Below are positions 42,215-51,226 of a stretch of 64,000 nt of DNA, piece after piece (within the stretch, counting starts at the first letter, position 1; each line of letters starts with the position of its first letter). This DNA is from Nostoc sp. HK-01 (lineage in GTDB: Bacteria; Cyanobacteriota; Cyanobacteriia; Cyanobacteriales; Nostocaceae). A program made the position numbers and the translations under genes. A model generated the notes under the pieces. It had not been told where the DNA came from, did no database searches, and saw only the letters and a program-made list of their open reading frames with translations. Location of the stretch: positions 2,793,501 through 2,857,500 of the forward strand of contig AP018318.1 in NCBI GenBank assembly GCA_003990705.1, written 5' to 3'.

Positions 42215-42259
42215 AATATCTCCTGACTACATTGTTATTTTGTGTTAGCTTGATTCTGC

Positions 42260-43084
42260 TTAAGCATTTTGATAATTAGGATGCCAAGCTAACCATTTTC
42301 TTTCTAAGAATCTAGCAGTAGCATCTGCTAACTTACCCAGTAGGGCATAAATAAAAATACTCAAAACTACGACATCAGTTTGCATAAATTCACGGGCATT
42401 CATCGCCATATAACCTAAGCCAGAATCAGCGGCAATTGTTTCGGCAACAATTAATGTCAACCACATAATTCCTAAAGAAAAGCGGACACCCACCAGAATT
42501 GAAGATAATGCCCCTGGTAAAATAATTTGCCACAAAAGTTGTACTGGTTTTAATCCATAGACTCGTCCCATTTCTATCAAGCCTGGGTCAACGCTACGGA
42601 TGCCATGAAATGTATTTAGATAAAGAGGGAAAAACACCCCCATAGATACAAGAAATAATCTAGCTTGATCACCAATGCCAAACCATAAAATTACTAGGGG
42701 AATTAATGCCAAATTGGGAATTGTCCGCAGCATTTGCAGTGAACTATCTAATAGTTTTTCTGCTAGGGGAAAAATCCCATTAAGTAATCCCAAACTAAAA
42801 CCAATACTGCCACCAACTAAAAAACCAGAAATGGCACGTCCAGCACTGATGCCTATATGTTGAAATAATTCTCCGGTTGCAGCTAATTTAAATGCTGTAA
42901 TTACTACACCGCTTGGTGCAGGTAAAATGCGATTAGAAAGTAGACCAGTTCTTGATGACAATTCCCAAAGCACTACTACTAAAATTGGGACAATCCAAGG
43001 GACTATTTTTTGGATTTGCTGATTTTGGAGTAATTCATTGAGCGAGATGCTGAGATTTTTGGTGTTTTTTAAGGTAATAGTCAT
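42260..43084 (-). CDS. ssuC: Sulfonate ABC transporter permease (SsuC-like)
   Basis: A 274-residue membrane permease with about six helices, the conserved cytoplasmic loop ([20 protein letters not shown]) that contacts the ATPase, and N-terminal [20 protein letters not shown] typical of SsuC/TauC. Its start overlaps the end of ssuD (ATGA overlap), so translation is coupled. It completes the importer with ssuB. Confidence 0.88.
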   Translation of the reverse strand: MTITLKNTKNLSISLNELLQNQQIQKIVPWIVPILVVVLWELSSRTGLLSNRILPAPSGVVITAFKLAATGELFQHIGISAGRAISGFLVGGSIGFSLGLLNGIFPLAEKLLDSSLQMLRTIPNLALIPLVILWFGIGDQARLFLVSMGVFFPLYLNTFHGIRSVDPGLIEMGRVYGLKPVQLLWQIILPGALSSILVGVRFSLGIMWLTLIVAETIAADSGLGYMAMNAREFMQTDVVVLSIFIYALLGKLADATARFLERKWLAWHPNYQNA

Positions 43085-44214
43085 GAGGCACTCGTTAGTT
43101 GTTTAGCAAATTTTTCACTGGCAATAGAAGTCAATATTGGTTGTGTGTTTAGTGTTGGTTCACTCTGCAAAGGCAAGTGAGGGAATAATAATTCGGCAGT
43201 ACGATAAGCTTCTTCTAGGTGGGGATAGCCAGAGAAGATGAAGGTTTCTATACCCAGTTGTTGATACTCCAACATTCTGGCGGCAACGGTATTGGGATCA
43301 CCCACTAAAGCTGTACCCGCGCCACCACGCACTAAGCCAATCCCAGCCCAGAGGTTGGGGCTAATTTCTAAGGTTTCCCGACTGCCATTGTGTAGCTGTG
43401 TCATACGTTGCTGCCCTTCGGAGTCGGAACTAGCAAAGGCTTTTTGGGCTTGAGCGATCGCATCTTCATCGATATATTTAATTAACTCGTTGGCTGCATC
43501 CCAAGCGGCAGACTGAGTTTCCCTCACAATTACATGCAGGCGAATACCAAAACGCACTTTTCTACCTTGTGCGGCTGCTAGTTGTTTAACTTCAGCAATT
43601 TTTTGGGCTACTTGTTCAGGCGGTTCTCCCCAAGTTAAGTAAGTATCTATATGTTTGGCTGCAACTCGCTTTGCCGCTGCTGATGAACCGCCAAACCACA
43701 GCGGTGGATAGGGTTTTTGGACGGGCGGAAATAACAGTTTACCGCCTTGAATATCGAGATATTTACCTTGAAAATCAACTGCCTCGCCACTAATGATTCC
43801 CCGCCAAACTGTGAGGAATTCATCAGTTAAGTCGTAGCGATCGTCATGGCTCAAATGTAAGCCATCTCCTGCTAATTGCTTTGGTTCTCCACCAGTGACA
43901 ACATTAATTAACAATCGCCCATGTGACATTCGATCAAATGTTGCGGCCATACGGGCAGCAAAGGTGGGCGAACTAATGCCGGGACGAATTGCTACTAGGA
44001 ATTTCATCCGCTTGGTGACAGAGATTAATGAGGCCGCAGTTATCCAAGCGTCTTCGCAAAAAGGGCCTGTGGGTAACAAAGCTCCCGTATAACCCAAGTT
44101 ATCTACAGCTTGGGCAATTTGCTGTAAATATTCTGGAGTCGCATCACGTCCTCCAAGTTGTGTTCCTAAATAATGTCCGTCACGCGCCGTGGGAATAAAC
44201 CAAAGAATTTGCAT
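43081..44214 (-). CDS. ssuD: FMNH2-dependent alkanesulfonate monooxygenase
   Basis: SsuD splits alkanesulfonates into aldehyde and sulfite using reduced FMN and oxygen. The 377-residue protein is a luciferase-like TIM barrel with [38 protein letters not shown] and [20 protein letters not shown], in agreement with the SsuD family. No SsuE flavin reductase is seen beside it. First gene of the unit ssuD-ssuC-ssuB, with a short palindromic motif 34-51 bases ahead of its start. Confidence 0.92.
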   Translation of the reverse strand: MQILWFIPTARDGHYLGTQLGGRDATPEYLQQIAQAVDNLGYTGALLPTGPFCEDAWITAASLISVTKRMKFLVAIRPGISSPTFAARMAATFDRMSHGRLLINVVTGGEPKQLAGDGLHLSHDDRYDLTDEFLTVWRGIISGEAVDFQGKYLDIQGGKLLFPPVQKPYPPLWFGGSSAAAKRVAAKHIDTYLTWGEPPEQVAQKIAEVKQLAAAQGRKVRFGIRLHVIVRETQSAAWDAANELIKYIDEDAIAQAQKAFASSDSEGQQRMTQLHNGSRETLEISPNLWAGIGLVRGGAGTALVGDPNTVAARMLEYQQLGIETFIFSGYPHLEEAYRTAELLFPHLPLQSEPTLNTQPILTSIASEKFAKQLTSAS

Positions 44215-44247
44215 TATTGTTATTAAGACTACATAAAACTACTGTAA

Positions 44248-44265
44248 ATCGGTAGAGTTACCGTA
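44248..44265 (-). promoter_or_regulatory. Candidate operator of the ssu operon
   Basis: On the minus strand TACGGTAACTCTACCGAT is partly palindromic (CGGTA/TACCG). It lies just upstream of ssuD. The ACGGTAA core recurs at 46585 and 46763, both near the divergent sulfur genes. A binding protein such as a CysB/Cbl-type LysR regulator is only conjecture. Confidence 0.4.
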
Positions 44266-44337
44266 TTTTATAGTCATGATTTTACAGGAAATTATGGAAA
44301 AAGCAAGTCCCAATTTGACAAATTCTGATTTTCTGCT

Positions 44338-46002
44338 CTAGAAACTAAAGGTAGTCCGTAGCGCACCTACCCAAATAGCATTGTTAGCATCGTTATGTTC
44401 TGGACTGGTAATCACATAAAAAGTTGGTGTCACCCGCACATTGTCATTCACACGAAATGTATAGAAAGCTTCTAAATGTAAAGACGTATCGGGATCTTCT
44501 CGACGTGCTGCGTTTGCTCTTGGTCGATAATCGTTGCTGGTAACTTTCGGCGGTACACCAACAATAAATCCACCGACGTTACCCTCTTTAAATAAGTCTG
44601 GAAAAGCCAAGGTGAGTGCGCCATTTATTATTGTCGCATCATTATTAGGGCCACTTTCTTGATGAGCTAGTGTATAACCAAACCAACCACCGACAACAAA
44701 GCGGCGACTTGCTCTCCAGTTAAATTGCAGCCCAAAATTATCGGTTGAGGTGGAGTTTTGCTCAAACGGATTTCTAGCGAAAGCACTACCTGTACCACCA
44801 GTTAGGTTAAACCCAGTTCTAGTCCCAAAATATTTATGTACGTAAGCAAGACCAACATCTAACTGACGGCTAGGCGATATGGTCAGTTGACTAAATATGA
44901 TGTTATTGGCATCAGCAAATCCGTTACCTTCACCACTGGCTCTACTTGCCTGAGTGTTATCTGCTGTGTAAGCTAAACTCAATTGCACTTGATTGCTAAA
45001 TTTATATCCTAAAGCCGCACCCGCACCGTCAAAACCAGGTCTATAAACGGTCGGGTTAAAGGTGGCAAATCGAGAAACAGCGCCATTTAAACCGCCAATA
45101 GAAGAGTTTAAGGTTGGAGCATAGATAGCTGGTTGCAATGCCCTCGGCCCTACCCAAATAGTGGCATTTTTACTAAGGGGAAAACGGTAGACTAACTGGC
45201 TCAGATATACTCCTTCCTCAGTACCCTGATCAAATGTAAAGCGGGTCATGGCTGTGCCAGTACTGTTGGTCAAGTTAGGAATAGTGTTGGATGATAAGAT
45301 AGTTGAGAGTTGATCTTTACCCGTGAAGCTGGTTTGTAAGATTAACCGAGAGCGATAACCAAAAACGGTTTGAGTATCATCTTTGGTATCATTAGCTGGG
45401 CGATTATTGGCGCGATCGCCAAAGGTGTCAGCTACTATAAATACGGCATCACCTAGTAGTTTGGTAGTGGTAGAAAACTGATTGGCTTCTACTTCCGCAG
45501 TCCGCGCTTCTAAGCTATCTAGTCTCGCGCGTAATTGTTGTAGTTCTGGGGCAAATTCGGCTTGTAGCTTTTGTAAGGTCTCTAAATCTTCTTTTTTAAC
45601 TAAATCAGCCGTATTAGAAGCAATTAATTCACTGAGGCGGTCAAGTGCTGCATTTAACCCAGCGGCAAATTCATAGCGAGTTAAAGCACGATTCCCTTTG
45701 AATGTGCCATCTGGATAGCCGGCGATCGCACCGTAGCGCTCAACTAAAGATTGTAATGCCTGAAATGCCCAATCTGTCGGTCTAACATCAGATAGTTGCG
45801 ACACTGATGTGACTTGTCCTGTGATTTCGGTTGGTGAATTAGCCGATTCTTGGTCTTGAGTAACTACAGGCTTAGGCGAAATAATTTTTGTTGGTACAGT
45901 CTCCTGTGTTGTAACATCTGCATTCGCTACTGAAGGTAAAAATAAAAGTCCATAAAAAACTGTAGGGATAACTAGCAAATAGTTCCACAAAAACTTAGAC
46001 AT
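44338..46002 (-). CDS. SLH-domain OprB-type porin
   Basis: A 554-residue outer membrane porin typical of cyanobacteria. Signal peptide (LLVIPTVFYGLLFLPSVANA), then one SLH domain (DVRPTDWAFQALQSLVERYG to ALTRYEFAAGLNAALDRL) that anchors it to the cell wall, a coiled coil (EDLETLQKLQAEFAPELQQL), and a carbohydrate-selective-type OprB barrel ending in a terminal Phe (TTFSF). The ATG at 46002 is preferred, with GAGAAA upstream, over an ATG 13 codons earlier. Position beside ssuD suggests uptake of sulfonates across the outer membrane, by inference. Confidence 0.9.
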   Translation of the reverse strand: MSKFLWNYLLVIPTVFYGLLFLPSVANADVTTQETVPTKIISPKPVVTQDQESANSPTEITGQVTSVSQLSDVRPTDWAFQALQSLVERYGAIAGYPDGTFKGNRALTRYEFAAGLNAALDRLSELIASNTADLVKKEDLETLQKLQAEFAPELQQLRARLDSLEARTAEVEANQFSTTTKLLGDAVFIVADTFGDRANNRPANDTKDDTQTVFGYRSRLILQTSFTGKDQLSTILSSNTIPNLTNSTGTAMTRFTFDQGTEEGVYLSQLVYRFPLSKNATIWVGPRALQPAIYAPTLNSSIGGLNGAVSRFATFNPTVYRPGFDGAGAALGYKFSNQVQLSLAYTADNTQASRASGEGNGFADANNIIFSQLTISPSRQLDVGLAYVHKYFGTRTGFNLTGGTGSAFARNPFEQNSTSTDNFGLQFNWRASRRFVVGGWFGYTLAHQESGPNNDATIINGALTLAFPDLFKEGNVGGFIVGVPPKVTSNDYRPRANAARREDPDTSLHLEAFYTFRVNDNVRVTPTFYVITSPEHNDANNAIWVGALRTTFSF

Positions 46003-46584
46003 GGGTTGTTTCTCGCACAATCTGGATTTATGTTCTGGCAAAAGGTAATAGAACCTGATTTAAGAGCAAACATGGATATAGAACATTCCTGTAATTTCTC
46101 TTTTCCAGTTTGCTTGATTGAAATATTTACTTGTTAGTTATCAATCTACTTCTTCTTGAATTCACAACAGATTCTTGATAGCTACTATCTCTGATTAGTA
46201 AGAGCTATCTTTTGGAAATTCTCTAGCCTAACTTGATTCTGGCAATATTCTTTGATTTTATGAGTCATTTAATTCAACTACAATGAGTAAATCAAAGAAT
46301 ATTGTTGATGACTAATTTTTTCAGATTTTATAGTGTATTTGTCAAGCTAAATTTTTGAATTTTTATGCGAATTTTATGACAAATCAACAGTGGCTTGATA
46401 TCAGCATGTATTTTTTATTGAAAATTTTTAACTGGCATAATTCAGTTTGTAAATCTGGTGATATTATCTCGGAATATCTACTTACTAGCGGTTTCCCTTA
46501 ACTCAGCTATTCTTTGAGTCAGATTAGCCCTGATGTAGAAATAGCCTTAATTGTGGTCTATCGTTGATGATAGATGAATAAACA

Positions 46585-46597
46585 ACGGTAAACCGAT
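46585..46597 (+). promoter_or_regulatory. ACGGTAA motif, second site
   Basis: ACGGTAAACCGAT at this position combines the same half-sites as the ssuD-upstream motif (ACGGTAA and ACCGAT) without the 4-base spacer. Function is inferred only from the shared sequence. Confidence 0.3.
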
Positions 46598-46648
46598 AGA
46601 TATTATGTTGTTAAGGATTACTCTTGTGATGTTTGCATAAACTAATGT

Positions 46649-46730
46649 AAAAAGCAAGCCCTTTTTATAGGCATAAAGATTGCTTCATATAACGTTACTT
46701 AGAAATTGATTTAAGAGGCTTGCTTTTTTT
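46649..46730 (+). terminator. Long-loop stem with T-run
   Basis: AAAAAGCAAGCC at 46649-46660 pairs with GGCTTGCTTTTT at 46717-46728 (12 pairs, 56-base loop), ending in T residues. It may end a short leader transcript upstream of the flavoprotein gene, as an attenuator or small RNA terminator. No reading frame lies in it. Confidence 0.4.
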
Positions 46731-46762
46731 AGAGAACCATGAGAGACTTCGTTATGGTTAAA

Positions 46763-46790
46763 CTACGGTAAACTGGTCAAGTTACCGTAG
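46763..46790 (+). promoter_or_regulatory. Inverted repeat upstream of the flavoprotein operon
   Basis: CTACGGTAA at 46763-46771 and TTACCGTAG at 46782-46790 are exact complements around 10 bases. The centre is about 140 bases before the start of the flavoprotein gene. Symmetry and repetition at the ssu side suggest an operator for a dimeric regulator. Confidence 0.45.
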
Positions 46791-46915
46791 TAATTTAAAA
46801 GCAAATCTGTTGGCAATCAGCCACAAAAACTGACAAGCTAAGGCTGTTAGTAAGCAGTTAGGCAAATAGGGAAAAATTTTCTCCGGTGTGCAGCTATCGA
46901 AGGGAGAGAACGTTA

Positions 46916-48541
46916 ATGTTGAAGACGTTAGTAAATAATTTTGCACTCAATTTACAAGCAGATGTACTTGTAATTGGTGGTGGCCCAGCAGGTACATGGG
47001 CTGCGTGGAGTGCTATGTCTGGTGGGGCGAGGGTGGTATTAGTAGACAAAGGCTACTGTGGCACGTCGGGATGTGCGGCGGCCTCTGGTAATGGAGTTTG
47101 GTATGTGCCACCCGAAGCAGAAGCGCGAGAAAATGCGATGGCGAGCAGAGAATCATTGGGGGGATTCTTAGCCAATCGCAGTTGGATGAAGCGTGTTTTG
47201 GATCAGACATTTACGAACGTCAACTTATTAGCTGATTGGGGTTATCCTTTTCCCACTGATGATCAAGGTAAACCATATCGGCGATCGCTCCAAGGCCCAG
47301 AATATATGCGGCTAATGCGGCGACAAATTCAACGCGCTGGAGTAAAAATATTAGACCACAGCCCCGCCTTAGAACTGCTAGTAGATGAAGAAGGCAAAGT
47401 TGCAGGCGCAACTGGGATTAACCGTCAAACTAGTGAAAAATGGAGAGTAATATCAGGAGCAACCATCATCGCCACCGGTGGTTGTGCATTCTTGAGCAAA
47501 GCGTTAGGGTGCAACATCCTAACTGGGGATGGTTACTTGATGGCAGCAGAAGCAGGTGCCGAAATGTCGGGTATGGAGTTTTCCAATGCTTACGGCATCT
47601 CTCCTGCCTTTTCCTCAGTCACCAAAACCCTCTTCTACAACTGGGCTACCTTTACCTACGAAGATGGCACGCCAATACCCGGCGCAGGTTCCCAACGTGG
47701 ACGTTCTGTCATTGCTGAAACCTTGCTGCAACAGCCAGTTTACGCCATTTTAGATCAAGCTTCCGAAGAGATGCGCTCATCTATGCGGTTAGCACAGCCC
47801 AACTTCTTCTTACCCTTTGACCGAGCGCGAATAGACCCATTTACCCAACGTTTCCGCATTACCTTACGCCTAGAAGGTACAGTGCGCGGTACAGGGGGAA
47901 TTCGGATTATTGATGAAACCTGCGCCGCTTCTGTACCAGGACTCTATGCAGCTGGTGATGCTGCTACCCGCGAACTAATTTGTGGTGGGTTTACAGGTGG
48001 TGGTAGCCATAATGCAGCTTGGGCAATTTCCTCTGGTTACTGGGCAGGCAATTCTGCTGCCGAGTATGCCTTAAATTTAGGACAGCAAGCAAATCAACTT
48101 CGGGTTCGCGGTGTGGGTGAAGCAGCGTTGCAACCAAAAGCGGAAAACGCTTCTAGCCCAAACATCAACGAATTTATCCAAGCAGTACAAACTGAAGTCT
48201 TCCCCTACAATCGCAATTATTTCCGCACAGAAAAAGGCTTATCCGATTCTCTTTCCCGCCTTGATAACCTGTGGCAAATTATCCGCGATACCCAAATAGA
48301 AGACAGTCAACTCATCCGAGCGCGAGAAGCCGCCGCAATGGTAGCTACAGCAAGATGGATGTACAACAGTGCCTTGGAACGCAAAGAAACACGGGGTATG
48401 CACAAACACCAAGACTATCCTCAACAAGATGCTAATCAACAGCATTATCTAATTAGCGGTGGTTTAGATCAAGTTTGGGTAAAAACTCAACCATTCAGCA
48501 ACACCAATAAATCTTTATTAACAACAGGAGCAGCAGCGTGA
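46916..48541 (+). CDS. AprA-like FAD-dependent oxidoreductase
   Basis: A 541-residue flavoprotein of the fumarate reductase/AprA group. The FAD loop ADVLVIGGGPAGTWAAWSAM opens it, with TSGCAAASGNGVWYV and GTVRGTGGIRIIDETCAASV later; GLYAAGDAATRELICGGFTGG closes the FAD fold. It is followed with a 4-base overlap by a 2[4Fe-4S] ferredoxin, the arrangement of an alpha/beta enzyme such as adenylylsulfate reductase. The context of sulfonate genes suggests a sulfur-related redox step, but the substrate is unknown. ATG 46916 is chosen, with GGGAGAG upstream; the GTG at 46886 is less likely. Confidence 0.75.
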   Translation: MLKTLVNNFALNLQADVLVIGGGPAGTWAAWSAMSGGARVVLVDKGYCGTSGCAAASGNGVWYVPPEAEARENAMASRESLGGFLANRSWMKRVLDQTFTNVNLLADWGYPFPTDDQGKPYRRSLQGPEYMRLMRRQIQRAGVKILDHSPALELLVDEEGKVAGATGINRQTSEKWRVISGATIIATGGCAFLSKALGCNILTGDGYLMAAEAGAEMSGMEFSNAYGISPAFSSVTKTLFYNWATFTYEDGTPIPGAGSQRGRSVIAETLLQQPVYAILDQASEEMRSSMRLAQPNFFLPFDRARIDPFTQRFRITLRLEGTVRGTGGIRIIDETCAASVPGLYAAGDAATRELICGGFTGGGSHNAAWAISSGYWAGNSAAEYALNLGQQANQLRVRGVGEAALQPKAENASSPNINEFIQAVQTEVFPYNRNYFRTEKGLSDSLSRLDNLWQIIRDTQIEDSQLIRAREAAAMVATARWMYNSALERKETRGMHKHQDYPQQDANQQHYLISGGLDQVWVKTQPFSNTNKSLLTTGAAA

Positions 48542-48867
48542 TTGAGTTAGTCAGCGCGTCACGCTGCATTCAGTGTAATCTCTGCGTTAACGTTTGCCCT
48601 ACTAACGTGTTTGATGCTGTACCTGATGCACCGCCAACAATCGCACGTCAAAGTGATTGTCAAACCTGCTTTATGTGCGAATTGTACTGCCCCGTTGACG
48701 CTCTTTATGTAGCACCAGACACCGAGCTACAAACCTCAGTCAACGAAGCAGAGTTGGCGGAAGCAGGTTTACTTGGTAGTTACCGCAAAAATATCGGTTG
48801 GGGAAAAAAACAAACTTCCAGCGCCAAAACCGATCAAACATTTCAAGTTTTAAAACAGATGAAATGA
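48538..48867 (+). CDS. 2[4Fe-4S] ferredoxin-like protein (AprB-like partner)
   Basis: A 109-residue iron-sulfur protein with two cluster motifs, CIQCNLCVNVCP and CQTCFMCELYCP, each with the four Cys needed for a [4Fe-4S] cluster. Start is GTG at 48538, overlapping the flavoprotein's stop by 4 bases, so expression is coupled. A C-terminal tail of about 40 residues lies outside the clusters. It likely transfers electrons to or from the flavoprotein. Confidence 0.85.
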   Translation: MIELVSASRCIQCNLCVNVCPTNVFDAVPDAPPTIARQSDCQTCFMCELYCPVDALYVAPDTELQTSVNEAELAEAGLLGSYRKNIGWGKKQTSSAKTDQTFQVLKQMK

Positions 48868-48943
48868 GGAGAAAACAATATTCAGAATCCTGAATGATTG
48901 CTCCTAACGTCTGAATTTCTATGCCACAACGGAGAAAATAGAT

Positions 48944-49954
48944 ATGTTGTCGTTTGCAGTAGGGACTGGTTTTATCAGTCAAAGAAAAATATCAACTGTA
49001 GTTGTTTGTTTCCTGCTGCTACTAACAACAGCGTGTAGTCAAGGGAGTAATAATTCTAGAGTCCAAGCTGAAAATGTTAGCCCTACCACAACTACCTTAC
49101 GCATAGGCTATGTGGGTAGTGCAGAACCTACAGGGCCACTAGGTTGGGCAAAAAAACAGGGAATATTAGAACGAGAACTACAAAAATCTGGATTTCAAAA
49201 CGTTACCTTTGCCAGATTTGGTAACGGGCCAGATTTAAATGAGTCTCTGGTTGCAGGACAGATAGATGTGGGTTTTTTAGGGGATACACCAGCTATAGTT
49301 TTGAAAGCTAGGGGTATTCATACCAAGTTGTTGCGAATTACTCAATTTAATAACACTGCTTGGCTAGTAGCGAAAAAAAATGGGGCAAATTCTTTAACTG
49401 AGCTTAAAGGACAGAAAGTAGCTACCCAAAAAGGTTCATATATGCACCGTTATCTACTGGGTCTACTAGATCAGACTAAACTTGCTAAAGAAGTCAAAGT
49501 TGTCCACTTAATGAGTACTGAGGCCAAGTCTGCTTTAGAACGTGGTGACATTGCAGCTTATGCAACTTCTAGCGATATGGGGCCTTTTCTCAAATCCCAA
49601 GGGTTTCCGGTGATTGATTCATCAGCAGATCACAATGGTTTGTCGGGGACATCATTAGTGGTCGCAACGGACAAGTTTCTCGCCCAAAAGCCGGATTTTC
49701 CTCAGAAATTCAACACAATCCTGACAACATCCGTCAAAGATTTAAAAGCTAACTCCGAAGAATATTACAAATATCACGCTCAGATTAGTAAATATCCAGT
49801 CAAAATTATCAAGACATCGTACCCACTTAATCAAGTTCCTGAAGAACCATTTCCATCTGAAGGAGTGAAACTCTTAGAAGGTACGAAAAATTTTCTGGTA
49901 TCGCAAAAGTTAGCGCAGTCAGACTTTGCTTTATCAGATTGGATGGTGAAATAA
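48944..49954 (+). CDS. Sulfonate-type ABC substrate-binding lipoprotein (1)
   Basis: A 336-residue periplasmic binding protein of the SsuA/TauA/NrtA class. A lipoprotein signal ends LLLTTAC. The mature part shows RIGYVGSAEPTGPLGWAKKQ, VAGQIDVGFLGDTPAIVLKA, and ELKGQKVATQKGSYMHRYLL. It lies 76 bases after the ferredoxin gene. No permease or ATPase follows, so it may use SsuBC. The ligand is not predictable, probably an organosulfonate. Confidence 0.82.
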   Translation: MLSFAVGTGFISQRKISTVVVCFLLLLTTACSQGSNNSRVQAENVSPTTTTLRIGYVGSAEPTGPLGWAKKQGILERELQKSGFQNVTFARFGNGPDLNESLVAGQIDVGFLGDTPAIVLKARGIHTKLLRITQFNNTAWLVAKKNGANSLTELKGQKVATQKGSYMHRYLLGLLDQTKLAKEVKVVHLMSTEAKSALERGDIAAYATSSDMGPFLKSQGFPVIDSSADHNGLSGTSLVVATDKFLAQKPDFPQKFNTILTTSVKDLKANSEEYYKYHAQISKYPVKIIKTSYPLNQVPEEPFPSEGVKLLEGTKNFLVSQKLAQSDFALSDWMVK

Positions 49955-50044
49955 TTTCGCATCATTTCTAGATCCGCAAGAATTTCCACCCGCTTTTTTA
50001 GACTATTTAGAGCAAGTTGCACACGGCGTGAATTAGGAAATAGT

Positions 50045-50094
50045 AAGTCAAAAGTAAAAGATTTCTTTGCCTTTTCTCTTTTTACTTTTGACTT
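50045..50094. repeat. 15-bp inverted repeat
   Basis: AAGTCAAAAGTAAAA at 50045-50059 and its exact complement at 50080-50094 frame a 20-base loop. It could be a terminator-like stem after the binding-protein gene or a Nostoc-type dispersed repeat. No T-run follows. Confidence 0.5.
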
Positions 50095-50178
50095 CAATAC
50101 AGTTGTCTACTCGTTAACTCTAGGGTGGACATGATTAAATGTCCATCCTATTTTCCTAACTTGAAAGGAAATTTTATC

Positions 50179-51003
50179 ATGGTACAAGCATTAAAAACCC
50201 TTCCTAATTATGACCCAACCTTATTTGAAGGTGCCGCAGAAGGTTACGCTCAGTACAGAACGAAATATCCACCTGAGTTATTTGATAAATTAACAGAAAT
50301 ATTTAAGCTTAATGGTCAAGGCAGACTTTTAGATTTAGGTTGTGGCCCAGGATTAATTGCTATTCCTTTGCGGACTCAATTTGCCGAAGTAATTGCGATA
50401 GATCCCTCTTCAGAAATGTTGGAAGAAGCGCAACGTCAAGCAGCAGCAGTGGGAGCAAATAATATAACTTGGCTAGAACAAGGAGCAGAACTGATTGACT
50501 CTAGTTTAGGGGAATTTAAATTAGTCACAATCGGGAGAGCTTTTCATTGGATGGAGCGAGAATTAGTATTAGAAAAAATTTATGAGCTACTGGCTGATGA
50601 TGGTGGGATAGCACTGATTAATACTAACGAAAACCCCTGGTCAAGTAACCTTCCGTGGAAACAAGCCGCTATTAGTGTTGTGAAAAAATGGCTAGGTGAA
50701 GAACGTCGGACTGGAAAAAGAGGACAAGGTGTTCGTAAACCAGTAGATCCGCCGCATGAAGTGGTAATTGCTAATTCTGCTTTTGCTCGTCAAGAAGTGT
50801 TTGAAGTTCCATTTCAAAAAACTTGGACAGTCTCTAGTTACCTTGGCTATTTATACACTACAGCTTTTGCTTTAAAGATTTTCTTTAGTGATAATGCTCC
50901 AAAATTTGAAGCAGATTTACGAGCAGCATTACTAGAAGTTGAACCTTCCGGAGAGTTCAGCGAGGAAATCACCGCTAATATTTTGGTAGCTTGGAAGAAT
51001 TAA
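50179..51003 (+). CDS. SAM-dependent methyltransferase (class I)
   Basis: A 274-residue class I methyltransferase. The SAM-binding loop is LLDLGCGPGLIAIPL, followed by EVIAIDPSSEMLEEAQ and an aromatic WMERELVLEKIYELL. Start is ATG 50179 with GAAAGG upstream; an upstream ATG at 50125 would add 18 unsupported residues. Located within the sulfonate region between two binding proteins, it may act on a sulfur compound, but no specific substrate is seen. Confidence 0.78.
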   Translation: MVQALKTLPNYDPTLFEGAAEGYAQYRTKYPPELFDKLTEIFKLNGQGRLLDLGCGPGLIAIPLRTQFAEVIAIDPSSEMLEEAQRQAAAVGANNITWLEQGAELIDSSLGEFKLVTIGRAFHWMERELVLEKIYELLADDGGIALINTNENPWSSNLPWKQAAISVVKKWLGEERRTGKRGQGVRKPVDPPHEVVIANSAFARQEVFEVPFQKTWTVSSYLGYLYTTAFALKIFFSDNAPKFEADLRAALLEVEPSGEFSEEITANILVAWKN

Positions 51004-51113
51004 TCTACAAATTTAAAATTACGCAAGAAAAGTGGGTTATTTCTATTCCTTACCGCAAATTTTTCAAGGTTGCCTCCTAAAAGTTGATTGAGTTTTCAGT
51101 CCCTCATCGAGTC

Positions 51114-51134
51114 AGAGTGGGTAATACCCACTCT
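51114..51134 (+). terminator. Hairpin after the methyltransferase gene
   Basis: AGAGTGGGT and ACCCACTCT are almost continuous (3-base loop), 110 bases after the stop, followed by CTTTCC. The T-rich tail is poor, so termination is only possible. Confidence 0.4.
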
Positions 51135-51226
51135 CTTTCCTAAATAAAATATTTAAATTGAGTTATAAATTCTCAAAGTAAATAACTACAAATTTTTCTA
51201 TCCATATTTTTTCCGTAAAAGAGCTT

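Larger units (their letters stand above)
46003..46915. other. Long intergenic region between divergent sulfur operons
   Basis: About 900 bases with no gene. It contains the candidate motif at 46585-46597, a large stem-loop with T-run at 46649-46730, and the inverted repeat at 46763-46790. Promoters for the porin (minus) and flavoprotein (plus) must lie here. The rest is AT-rich. Confidence 0.5.
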
